Positions 46,671-54,557 of a stretch of 64,000 bases of DNA are shown in pieces. The translations under genes were made by a program, and so were the position numbers. Under the pieces are notes generated by a model. The model was given only the letters and a program-made list of their open reading frames with translations. It made no database searches and was not told where the DNA came from. The stretch's first letter is position 1; every line of letters starts with the position of its first letter. Source of the DNA: QHWF01 sp036848175 (GTDB lineage Bacteria > Acidobacteriota > Vicinamibacteria > Vicinamibacterales > CAVVIG01); contig DAIUKO010000005.1 in assembly GCA_036848175.1 (NCBI GenBank), forward strand, positions 1 to 64,000, given 5' to 3'.

Positions 46671-48848
46671 TCATTTCGAAAGCGGGTCCGGTCGCACCTG
46701 GAACTTCACCAGCTTGCTCGTCGTCCCCCTCCCGCCTTCCATGTGGAACGGCGCGCGCGTCGAGATGCTCGTCCAGATTCCCTTACCCTTCCACCCCGCC
46801 TTCGCATCGTCAATGCGGCCGTCGAGCCCTTTTGCGTAGAAACCCATCGGGTAGGGGACGCGGAACGTCACGAACGTGCCGTCGACCAGCGCCAGCAGTC
46901 CTTCCGACAGATTTCCGGTCGCCAGCGGGATGTCCTTGCCGAGGCCGAGCATGTCGAAGCGATCGACGAAGTCGTAGTACGCGGAATCGGCGCTTCCGGA
47001 ATCGACGGCGCCCTTGTAGTTCGGGCCGGGCAACGGATAGAGCGACCAGCCTTCGGGACAATGCTGGCCGGTTGCCGTCGGTCCGTTGAGCGGGCCCTTG
47101 CACTTGCGTCGATCGAAGCTCGCCAGATGTCCGCTCGACAGAACCGTCCACACCACGCCCTTGCTGTCGACGTCCATGCCGCGCGGCGCAAATCCCTGCG
47201 CGCTCGCCTTCGGGTTGTTCCACGGCACTTCGTAGATTTCAGACAGCGCGGTGGCCGGCGGATTCGATCCCGGCACGAGACGAACCAACGAACCCGGCAT
47301 GCCCTGGATGGACCCCCAGATCGATCCGTCGACGGGACTCGGCGCCACGCCGTAGAACGGCGCGTTGATCCGTTTGTCCTTCGCCGGATCGATCGGCTGA
47401 TCGGGTTCGACGTAAGCATCGCGCTTGCCGTTGCCGTTCGTGTCGAGGACGAACACGGTCCACCCTTGCGCCTTCTGCTCGTCGTGCGTCTTGTCGTAGA
47501 CGTTCGTGTCGAACCAGCCCTCGACCGGACCGCCGCCGGTGAACCAGAGCACGCCCTTGTCATCGAGGTTCAGGTGATGCGTGCCGAAGCAGGTATCGAT
47601 GGTCGTGACCTGCTTGCTCTTCGGATCGTAGAGCTGCATCTGGCGGCCGCTTTGTGCGATCGGAAAGGCCATGGCCGACGGGTGGGTCGACCCCTGCTGG
47701 CAGAAGGCCGGCGTCACGTTGGGACGAATGCGTGCGGCGATCCACACGCGCGCCTGTCCGTCCATCGCGAAACTGTGTGCGGTGGTCTGCGCCGTCCAGA
47801 TCGCCTCGTCGCCCCAGTAGGGCGACGGCTGCGCCGGCGGATTGTTGGCCTGGCTCGGCGTCTTCGGGTCGCGGACGATCAGCTTGATCTCGGTCGCAGC
47901 GTTGCGCGCCGGATCCACGACCGGCATGTAATCGGCACTCTCTTCGAGCGCGCCATATACCGGTCCGTTGGCGTTGACGGTCGGATTCCGTTTGTCGGTG
48001 CCGATCTCGTCGTGCAGATAGACCTTCGGGTCGGCCCAGTCCCACATCGTGACGACGACGTTGCGCTCCCGACCTTGCGGGCGCGCCGGCGCGGTCTCGG
48101 GCAGCTTGCCCTTGCCGACCTGATCGGTCCAGTCCGCGTACATGGCGAGCGCGCGCGACCTGCCGACCTGCGTGAACCGCGCGTTCATCGCGCCGCCGGC
48201 CTGACCTGCCTGGATGCGCCGCTCCCACGCGGCCGTGGACGATTCGAACGTGCCGAGGCTCGCCGGGATCTCGCGGGTCGCCTTGTTGCCGAGCTGATGA
48301 CACCCGGTGCAGCCGTCCGTGTTGACGATCTGCCGGATCCACTCGCCCTGGCTCTTGATGTTCGGTGAGATCCCGTTGCCGGACGGCCCGGTGCCGGGGA
48401 AGTCGCTCTTCGGCGGCAGATGCATCAGCGCGAACCAGTAAAGGGCCGGATAGTATTCGGCGGCCGCCTTCGTGTTCGGCGCCGGCACCGCGGTGAGATT
48501 CAGCGCCTTGCCCGGCGCCGCAGACATCTTCGGTGAGTCGACGAGGCCGTAACCGCGGACCCAGACGGCGTAGCTCCCCTTCGGCAGATCGGGAACGAGA
48601 TAGCGGCCCTGATCGTCGGTGACGACTATCTTGCGCAGCGTGGTCGGCAGATCCTTCGATTCGGCGATCACCCACACGCCGGCTTCGGGTCCACGCGGGC
48701 CGGTGACGACGCCGCCGATGTCATCGGCATCGATCGAGACGGCTGCTTGCGCGGCGACCGGGACGCGGCCGCCGATCACGTACGCCGCCACGATCGTCGC
48801 AACGAGGATGGTCACGATTGACAGGCAGATTGATTTTCTAGACGTCAT
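46671..48848 (-). CDS. Exported heme-motif protein with carboxypeptidase-regulatory and propeller domains
   Basis: 725 aa from ATG 48848 (GGAG nine bases upstream); the 76-codon upstream extension only reads antisense to the neighbour. A membrane-type leader (ICLSIVTILVATIVAAYVIGG) precedes a CarboxypepD_reg module (GGVVTGPRGPEAGVWVIAES to VWVRGYGL), then a single heme motif C-T-G-C-H within VNTDGCTGCHQLGNKATREI, and a long beta-propeller-like region (THHLNLDDKGVLWFTGGG, FVLDTNGNGKRDAYVEPD, GMDVDSKGVVWTVLSSGH) resembling streptogramin-lyase propellers. It is possibly a periplasmic dehydrogenase subunit or electron-accepting binding protein; the substrate is unknown. It starts 14 bases after the upstream gene's stop, so they form an operon. 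Confidence 0.75.
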   Translation of the reverse strand: MTSRKSICLSIVTILVATIVAAYVIGGRVPVAAQAAVSIDADDIGGVVTGPRGPEAGVWVIAESKDLPTTLRKIVVTDDQGRYLVPDLPKGSYAVWVRGYGLVDSPKMSAAPGKALNLTAVPAPNTKAAAEYYPALYWFALMHLPPKSDFPGTGPSGNGISPNIKSQGEWIRQIVNTDGCTGCHQLGNKATREIPASLGTFESSTAAWERRIQAGQAGGAMNARFTQVGRSRALAMYADWTDQVGKGKLPETAPARPQGRERNVVVTMWDWADPKVYLHDEIGTDKRNPTVNANGPVYGALEESADYMPVVDPARNAATEIKLIVRDPKTPSQANNPPAQPSPYWGDEAIWTAQTTAHSFAMDGQARVWIAARIRPNVTPAFCQQGSTHPSAMAFPIAQSGRQMQLYDPKSKQVTTIDTCFGTHHLNLDDKGVLWFTGGGPVEGWFDTNVYDKTHDEQKAQGWTVFVLDTNGNGKRDAYVEPDQPIDPAKDKRINAPFYGVAPSPVDGSIWGSIQGMPGSLVRLVPGSNPPATALSEIYEVPWNNPKASAQGFAPRGMDVDSKGVVWTVLSSGHLASFDRRKCKGPLNGPTATGQHCPEGWSLYPLPGPNYKGAVDSGSADSAYYDFVDRFDMLGLGKDIPLATGNLSEGLLALVDGTFVTFRVPYPMGFYAKGLDGRIDDAKAGWKGKGIWTSISTRAPFHMEGGRGTTSKLVKFQVRPDPLSK

Positions 48849-48862
48849 GATGCATAGCTCCG

Positions 48863-50155
48863 TTATCGATTGACGTTCTGGAAATAGGGCGGAAGATCCT
48901 TTTTCGTACCTTTGAGGATTTCGACAATCGCCTGCCGATCGGCGAGCGGCAACGCCGACTGGTAACGCTCGCCGCGCTCCTGGCCGGAGAGCACCTCCCA
49001 CATCCGGCGGTAGATCGGATCCTTTGCCGCGGAGGGCAAGGCGTCGAACGCGGCGGAGTCGATCAAGTAGCTGCACGGGTACTTCATCAGGCGGCGCGTG
49101 AGATCGAGCTCGTGCAGGGTGCGTCCCTTCACGTCGCGCGGGCCGATCGACGAAAACCGCCGCGCAAAGTCGGACGAGCCGCGGATGCGATCGGCGAGCG
49201 GCGCCTCGTCGACGAACAACAGGTAGTTGACGACTTCGGCGGCGATGCCGCTCATCATCTGCGCGATTCGATCCATCTCTCCGGGCGCGGCGACGAACGG
49301 CGCGTGGAGCGTGGGATCGGCCGCGCGCGCTTCCCAGCCGGCGCGCGTCAGCAGGTTCGTCATGTGCACCTGATGCGACAGCACGAGCAGCGACGCGATG
49401 TCACTCGACGTCGATTGATATCCCTCGGTATCGAACAATCCGTTCACGGAGGCCAGATCGCGATCGGCGCGTCCCGCGATCGTCGCCGACTCGTTGCCGC
49501 GGTGCCGGATCGATCCGCTGCTGCCGGTGACGTACCAGCCGCCCCAACGCTCCGGCAGCGGACTGCGATGATCGGTCATGACCGATTTCGACGGCACCAC
49601 CGCGCCTGGCGGCGTTGTCGTGCTGAACATCAACATCCCCGGCACGCCGAGCGTGTCGCCGGCCATGTGACAGGCGAGGCAGGTCAGGACACGCTGAAAC
49701 TCAGGGCGCTCCATCGGACGTTGATCGAGGGTGTAGAAAACCATCCCCTCCTTCTCGTCCTGCGCGGCCACTTCGATGATCTCGGCGTCGCGGATCCAGC
49801 CGAGCGCGACGCGTTCGTTGAAGAACAGGGCGCGCGGGTTGGTTTCGCTGATGCGCTTCCGCTGAAAGCTGGTTTGCGAGAAGACCAGCGCCTGCGAGTC
49901 GACAGGAATGTCGAGCACGCTGAGCGCCGAGCGCAGATATCCGCTGCGGCCTTCGAATGTCAGCCGTGCGCTGCCGTCGCGGAGCTTCCTGTTGACCTCG
50001 GACACCGCGTTGTTCAACGGGGCGGTCGAGTACGCGATCGCGGGATCTTCCGACGAGCCGAGGAACATGCCGCCGCGCTGTGCGCTCAGAGCGGCACATC
50101 GAAGCAGCGCACACAGGAGGACGGCGCTGAGCGCGAGTGTCAACGGAACGCGCAT
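48863..50155 (-). CDS. Exported protein with single CxxCH heme motif
   Basis: 430 aa with a signal peptide (LTLALSAVLLCALLRCAALSAQ). A single heme-binding motif C-L-A-C-H lies in RVLTCLACHMAGDTLGVPGM (about residues 160-180). The rest is helical and unlike standard cytochromes; notable are SVMTDHRSPLPERWGGWYVT and LLVLSHQVHMTNLLTRAG, whose conserved-looking histidines could be ligands. No family name comes to mind beyond periplasmic cytochrome c-like. It is the first gene of a two-gene operon with the propeller heme protein, and is divergent from the DUF4157 gene 119 bases away. Confidence 0.72.
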   Translation of the reverse strand: MRVPLTLALSAVLLCALLRCAALSAQRGGMFLGSSEDPAIAYSTAPLNNAVSEVNRKLRDGSARLTFEGRSGYLRSALSVLDIPVDSQALVFSQTSFQRKRISETNPRALFFNERVALGWIRDAEIIEVAAQDEKEGMVFYTLDQRPMERPEFQRVLTCLACHMAGDTLGVPGMLMFSTTTPPGAVVPSKSVMTDHRSPLPERWGGWYVTGSSGSIRHRGNESATIAGRADRDLASVNGLFDTEGYQSTSSDIASLLVLSHQVHMTNLLTRAGWEARAADPTLHAPFVAAPGEMDRIAQMMSGIAAEVVNYLLFVDEAPLADRIRGSSDFARRFSSIGPRDVKGRTLHELDLTRRLMKYPCSYLIDSAAFDALPSAAKDPIYRRMWEVLSGQERGERYQSALPLADRQAIVEILKGTKKDLPPYFQNVNR

Positions 50156-50235
50156 GCCCGCGTCATCCTAACCAAAACCGCCTTGCCATTCCATCGAGGC
50201 GGGCGAACGGCTTTCATGGGATATCGGGGCTTTTC

Positions 50236-50263
50236 TTGACAATGCTTGCCGGGCCGCGATAAT
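50236..50263 (+). promoter_or_regulatory. Sigma-70-type promoter of the DUF4157 gene
   Basis: TTGACA at 50236-50241 matches the -35 consensus exactly, and GATAAT at 50258-50263 matches -10 in five of six positions, with a 16-base spacer. The expected transcription start is about 50270, only about five bases before ATG 50275. No Shine-Dalgarno sequence is present, which suggests a leaderless or nearly leaderless mRNA. Confidence 0.65.
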
Positions 50264-50274
50264 CGACCTGAACT

Positions 50275-53037
50275 ATGCCCAGCGCGGTGATCCAAGCCAG
50301 TTTTCCGCGTGGCGTGGTCCCGTCGATTCGACCGCACCTGACAGCACGGCCCCCCGTGTCGCCGCCGGTGACGCGAACGGCCGTCCCTCACACCGTCGTT
50401 CAACGTCACGGCAACGGTCACGCCTTTCCACTGCCGGACGGCTTCGTTCCACAGCGCGGCACCGGTCAGCCGCTGCCGGCCGCGGTCCGGCAGCGGATGG
50501 AGCGCGGGTTGAGCGCCGACTTCTCGGACGTGCGCGTCCACGTCGGGCACGAGGCGGCGCAGATCGGCGCGCTCGCCTTCACCTCCGGCACCGACATCTA
50601 CTTCGCGCGCGGCCAGTACAACCCGCACAGCGCGCACGGCCAGAACCTGCTCGGCCACGAGCTCGCGCACGTCGTGCAACAACGATCGGGCCGCGTCCGC
50701 AACCCGTTCGGATCGGGCGTCGCGGTCGTGCAGGATCACGCGCTCGAGGCTGAAGCCGATCGAATGGCGCAGCGGCTATCGGCGCCGCCGATGCCGGTGT
50801 CCGGCGCGCTGGTGCGGCGTACGCCGACGACAACCGGCCGCGATCCGCTCGTTCAACGCCGCATGGAGCTCCAGCCAACTCCCCCGCCGGACCTGAGCCG
50901 CCTCGCGTGGAGGCTCGCGTACACGGCGCGGTCATACAACTGGCCGCCGATCGCGGGCACGACGACCGTCGACGACACAAAGCAGGCGCTCGAGCGCGCC
51001 TTGAAAGCGATGAAGGAAGAGCCGAAGAATTTTGGCACCTTCGACGTCGAAGACGATCAACACCTCGGCCTGCTGTACTTCGAAGCGCGGTCGATCGCCC
51101 TGCGTCCGCCAGTGCGGCCGGTCCACGGCATTCGCAAGGCCGCGACAGCGCCGAAGGCAGGCGTGTACGAGCTCGCGTTCATCGGTGCCGGCAGCGCGAC
51201 AGCGTATTACATCGACACGCTGGGGCCGCTATACGATCATTCGACGACGTTGCTGTTCGGCGATGCGGGGAAGAATCCGTGGAAGGAGCAGCGCGGATTT
51301 TCCATCGACTTCATCAATCATGTTCGCCGCCAGATCGATATGCCGAGCCACAAGGTCGGGGAGTATCCCACCGGAGCACGCACCACCGAACTGTTCGTCA
51401 AGCGCCAGGACTTTGCCGAAGACGCCGCTGCCGTCATCGCCAAGGCGATTCCGGAGGCGAATTGCATAAAGGTTCCGATCACGGAAAACGGGATCAGCCG
51501 AGATCCAAAGACACAGCTGTTCCACATCCACGTTGAACGCCGAACGGAGTACAACGTCGCCTACAACGAAAAGACCTACAAAGTGAAGAACGTCGTCTTC
51601 GCGGCTGGCGCCGGCGGACACAAAGTCCCCGCATTGAAGGGTGACGACCCGACTGCCCAGTCCTACGATCTGGATGTTGAACCCGGTGACCGGTGGAAGA
51701 TTCTTCCCAACGTCATCGACATGGACGCGTTCATCCGTCACAGAGTCCTGAACCCGCCGGCGCCGAAGGCGTCGCTGAAGGGGAAGGTCGTCGTGATGGG
51801 TGGGAACGCCGCGATTGACGCGGTGGCGGCCGCAAAGCGGTACGGGTGGGAAGTGATCTGGTTCTCGGGCGATCCGGCGTTCCTCCCCGGAACGTTTTAC
51901 ATGGATGCGCCGTACAGCCTTCAAGCCGTGGAGCGCCGCGACGCCGTCCACGTCGAAGTGACGCAGACGGGCGGCAAGCTGAACGTGTACTACTGCGATC
52001 AGATCAGGAAGGATCCTGGCAAGCATCTACGAGCTGACGAGTGTAAACGCCCCCGCCAGGGCCAGAACGGGAAGAAGGTCGAACAAGGCGTCGACTACAT
52101 CGTCTACGGCATTGGACAGGCCGGCACCCTGGGGAAGCTCCTGGCCAAGGAGCTATACGAGGAACTCGACGTCGAATACGAAAAGACGTTCAAGTTCGCC
52201 CCGGGCACGCACGAAACGCTGGAGCGCGATCTGGCCGAGTACGTCGCGAAGCGATCGAAAAATCAGATCGCGAAAAACGACAAGATGGAAGAGCGGCTCG
52301 TCGCGTGGGAAACGAACCGCGTCAAAGGCAAAGCGTTCGTGGGTCTCACGAGCACCAAAAAGGAGCTCGACCGGGCGCTCTGGGGAGCCGGCGGACCGCA
52401 CACTCGCTCGAGTACACTGCTCGTGATCGGCGGGGCGGCCGAGGCGGATCCAAAGAGCCGCCCGGATCCGAAGACCCGTGTATCACCAGTCGGCGCCGGC
52501 ATCGGCAGTGTGACAGGTGCTGTCTCGAGCGACGTGCTCACGCCCGGACAGCTTGCCTATATTCGTGCCGCCGTCGTCGCGCACAACCAGTTCATTCCAC
52601 CAAGCGTCGGCCAGCGCGTCGACTACGGTCATGCGAACGCGGACATCCTGCGCGCGCATCTCGCCGCGAAGTACTCCGATATCGGCGAGGGCAAGCTCGA
52701 TCCCACCGATTCGATCGCGACCCGCGCCATCCAGATCATCATGGGATTGGCGCGCGACCGCCGCATTCCGCACGGCTACACGGCGCAACAAGAAGGCATC
52801 ATCACCAGATGGCTCGGCATCCTGAACGCGAACTTCCGCGCCAGCGACAGCCTTCCGATCATGCAGATGCGGCTGACGAACATGGGCAACGAGATCGCCG
52901 AGAGCATCTCGAAGGCCAACCTGAATCCGACCTACATGACGTGGCTGAAGGCCAATACCACTGAGTACGATGCGTTCAAGAAGGAACAACTCGCGAAAGC
53001 CGACGCGTTGAAGCTGGATCGCGCCTACTTCGTCTGA
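50275..53037 (+). CDS. DUF4157 protein fused to a flavoprotein-like two-Rossmann domain
   Basis: 920 aa. A Pro-rich N-terminus leads to a DUF4157 domain (about 64-172): LPAAVRQRMERGLSADFSDV, VRVHVGHEAAQIGALAFTSG, then the metalloprotease-like motif H128-E-L-A-H132 in GHELAHVVQQ, and ALEAEADRMA. DUF4157 is found mainly in proteins linked to extracellular contractile injection systems, often in front of a toxin. From about 297 there is a first dinucleotide-binding fold (FIGAGSATAYYID) and from about 503 a second (VVVMGGNAAIDAVAAAKRYG), with VKNVVFAAGAGGHKVP between, as in FAD/NAD(P)-dependent monooxygenases. The C-terminal 220 residues are helical and unassigned. There is no signal peptide. No injection-system genes are in this window. 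Confidence 0.8.
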   Translation: MPSAVIQASFPRGVVPSIRPHLTARPPVSPPVTRTAVPHTVVQRHGNGHAFPLPDGFVPQRGTGQPLPAAVRQRMERGLSADFSDVRVHVGHEAAQIGALAFTSGTDIYFARGQYNPHSAHGQNLLGHELAHVVQQRSGRVRNPFGSGVAVVQDHALEAEADRMAQRLSAPPMPVSGALVRRTPTTTGRDPLVQRRMELQPTPPPDLSRLAWRLAYTARSYNWPPIAGTTTVDDTKQALERALKAMKEEPKNFGTFDVEDDQHLGLLYFEARSIALRPPVRPVHGIRKAATAPKAGVYELAFIGAGSATAYYIDTLGPLYDHSTTLLFGDAGKNPWKEQRGFSIDFINHVRRQIDMPSHKVGEYPTGARTTELFVKRQDFAEDAAAVIAKAIPEANCIKVPITENGISRDPKTQLFHIHVERRTEYNVAYNEKTYKVKNVVFAAGAGGHKVPALKGDDPTAQSYDLDVEPGDRWKILPNVIDMDAFIRHRVLNPPAPKASLKGKVVVMGGNAAIDAVAAAKRYGWEVIWFSGDPAFLPGTFYMDAPYSLQAVERRDAVHVEVTQTGGKLNVYYCDQIRKDPGKHLRADECKRPRQGQNGKKVEQGVDYIVYGIGQAGTLGKLLAKELYEELDVEYEKTFKFAPGTHETLERDLAEYVAKRSKNQIAKNDKMEERLVAWETNRVKGKAFVGLTSTKKELDRALWGAGGPHTRSSTLLVIGGAAEADPKSRPDPKTRVSPVGAGIGSVTGAVSSDVLTPGQLAYIRAAVVAHNQFIPPSVGQRVDYGHANADILRAHLAAKYSDIGEGKLDPTDSIATRAIQIIMGLARDRRIPHGYTAQQEGIITRWLGILNANFRASDSLPIMQMRLTNMGNEIAESISKANLNPTYMTWLKANTTEYDAFKKEQLAKADALKLDRAYFV

Positions 53038-54017
53038 GGAGCGACCGCCGACGGCTCTCGCGTCACGTGACGCGCGGCTTTGTCCTCACGCAAGCCGATG
53101 AACTTCGTATGCCGCAGGTGATGGTCGCCGGTCCATTCCAGGAACTCGAACTGCCCGACCAGCACCGGCTTCAGCCAGCGGCACTGCGCCATCTTCACCT
53201 TCGTCAACCCTTGTCCCCAGCGTCCGCTCTTCTCTTCCGGTAGATTCACGAATGGGCATTCGCGGATCTCGAGGCCGCGGAATTTCCTGGACAGCTGCTG
53301 GCGCATCGCCGGCGTGAAGCCGTTGCGGGTACGGGCGACATAGATCAATCGATCGCCTTCGTAGTAGCCGAAGATCAGCGCGTCGAACGTCTTCGTGCCG
53401 ACGGTATAGCCGCCGATCACGAACTCCTGACCCTGATTGATCCGCATCTTCAACCAGGCGCCCGAACGCTGCCCCGGCTCGTAGCGGCTGCCGCGCCGCT
53501 TCGCAACCAGGCCCTCGAGGCCGTGGACCTTCACTGAGTGAATGAGATCGGCGAGGCTGGCATTCAGGACGCCGGTGTAGCGCGCCGGATCGGCGAGCGT
53601 CGGCAGAACTTTCCGCTCCAGCAACTGACGCCGCGCTTCGAGCGTCTGCATGGTGACGTCGCGGCCGCTCAACACCATGACGTCGAACACGTAATAAACG
53701 ACCGTCGTCCTCGACGGATCGTAGTTCTGCAGCGCGCTGAACGATGGGCGGCCGCCCTCATCGAGCGCGACCAGCTCGCCGTCGATGGCGGTTTCGTTGG
53801 GCAGTCCTGCCAGGCCGCGCACGACTGCCGGGTAGCGGCGGCTGAAGTCCTTGTTGTTGCGCGAGCGCAAGTGCACGTTGCCCTGCGTCTTGAACGCGAT
53901 GGCGCGGTAGCCGTCGAACTTCAGTTGATAGTCCCAGCGGGCGGATTCGTCAGGCAGCGTGTCGGTGCGAAGGAGCAGCATCGGATCGACGAACCCGGCT
54001 TTGACGCGTGGCGCCAC
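53025..54017 (-). CDS. ATP-dependent DNA ligase, LigD-type stand-alone
   Basis: 330 aa. The adenylation motif KFDGYR puts the nucleophilic lysine at K33. Further nucleotidyltransferase motifs are DGELVALDEGG, VYYVFDVMVL, GLEGLVAKRRGS and AWLKMRI. The C-terminal OB-fold (FVIGGYTVGTKTFDALIFGY through LRHTKFIGLREDK) is that of LigD ligase domains. It seals nicks and, with Ku and a LigD-like polymerase, could serve non-homologous end joining, but neither polymerase nor nuclease domains nor Ku are in the window. Its 3' end overlaps the 3' end of the DUF4157 gene by 13 bases. Confidence 0.9.
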   Translation of the reverse strand: MAPRVKAGFVDPMLLLRTDTLPDESARWDYQLKFDGYRAIAFKTQGNVHLRSRNNKDFSRRYPAVVRGLAGLPNETAIDGELVALDEGGRPSFSALQNYDPSRTTVVYYVFDVMVLSGRDVTMQTLEARRQLLERKVLPTLADPARYTGVLNASLADLIHSVKVHGLEGLVAKRRGSRYEPGQRSGAWLKMRINQGQEFVIGGYTVGTKTFDALIFGYYEGDRLIYVARTRNGFTPAMRQQLSRKFRGLEIRECPFVNLPEEKSGRWGQGLTKVKMAQCRWLKPVLVGQFEFLEWTGDHHLRHTKFIGLREDKAARHVTREPSAVAPQTK

Positions 54018-54041
54018 CGGGCGAGTCTAATGCCGATTTAA

Positions 54042-54193
54042 GGAGATTTGAGGATTTGAGGATTTGAGGATCTGAGGATCTATCTAATCTAAGGATCTAT
54101 TTCCATTCCCAATCGACCAAAGAAGCAAGACAGATAGATCCTCAAATCAAATAGATCCTCAAATCCTCAAATCCTCAAATCCTCAAATCTAAT
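54042..54193. repeat. Large inverted repeat of 8-bp GAGGATTT units
   Basis: Forward units (GAGGATTT, GAGGATTT, GAGGATCT, GAGGATCT and variants, 54042-54102) face inverted AAATCCTC units (54131-54188) across a central region of unrelated sequence (TTCCATTCCCAATCGACC). It is AT-rich, about 150 bases long and lies upstream of the ligase gene and downstream of the hybrid kinase. It could fold into a long hairpin on either strand. Confidence 0.9.
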
Positions 54194-54557
54194 TGAATTG
54201 GCGACGACGTTGACGCTGTTCGAGTCGAGCTCGTTCAGCGACACGCGGCGCAGACCAACTGTCCCTGACAGCGTCCCTGCGAGTATTCCGCGGACGACAG
54301 CATGTCAGGCACAGGCTCCGATCGACCGATCTTGACGGACGCACGCGGAATTGCATGACGCCGCCGGTGGTCTGCGGATCCGCAACCGGAGAGTGATCCC
54401 CGGTACGTCGCCGCCAAAGGGTGTGTCGCGCGCGCAAGACTACCGGAGCTGGGGCCGCGGGCCCGCGCTGAAACCCTCGCATTTTTGAAGAAAAGATGCG
54501 GCGGATGTGCGCCGCGCGGCAGGATTAATTTTCAGCTCATGAAGCGTGCGAGGTTGT
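54194..54557. other. Intergenic stretch without recognisable gene
   Basis: 364 bases between the repeat and the stop of the hybrid kinase. Short frames on the minus strand (for example 54235-54417) lack a ribosome binding site and have arginine-rich, shadow-like composition. No tRNA, riboswitch consensus or transposon remnant was recognised. A GC-rich hairpin-like piece (GGGCCGCGGGCCCGCGC) lies near 54452-54468. Confidence 0.5.

Noticed and set aside
54235..54417. Small zinc-ribbon-like protein on the minus strand (ending LVCAACR)
   Set aside because: Only one CxxC pair-like motif, no ribosome binding site, and Arg-rich shadow composition.
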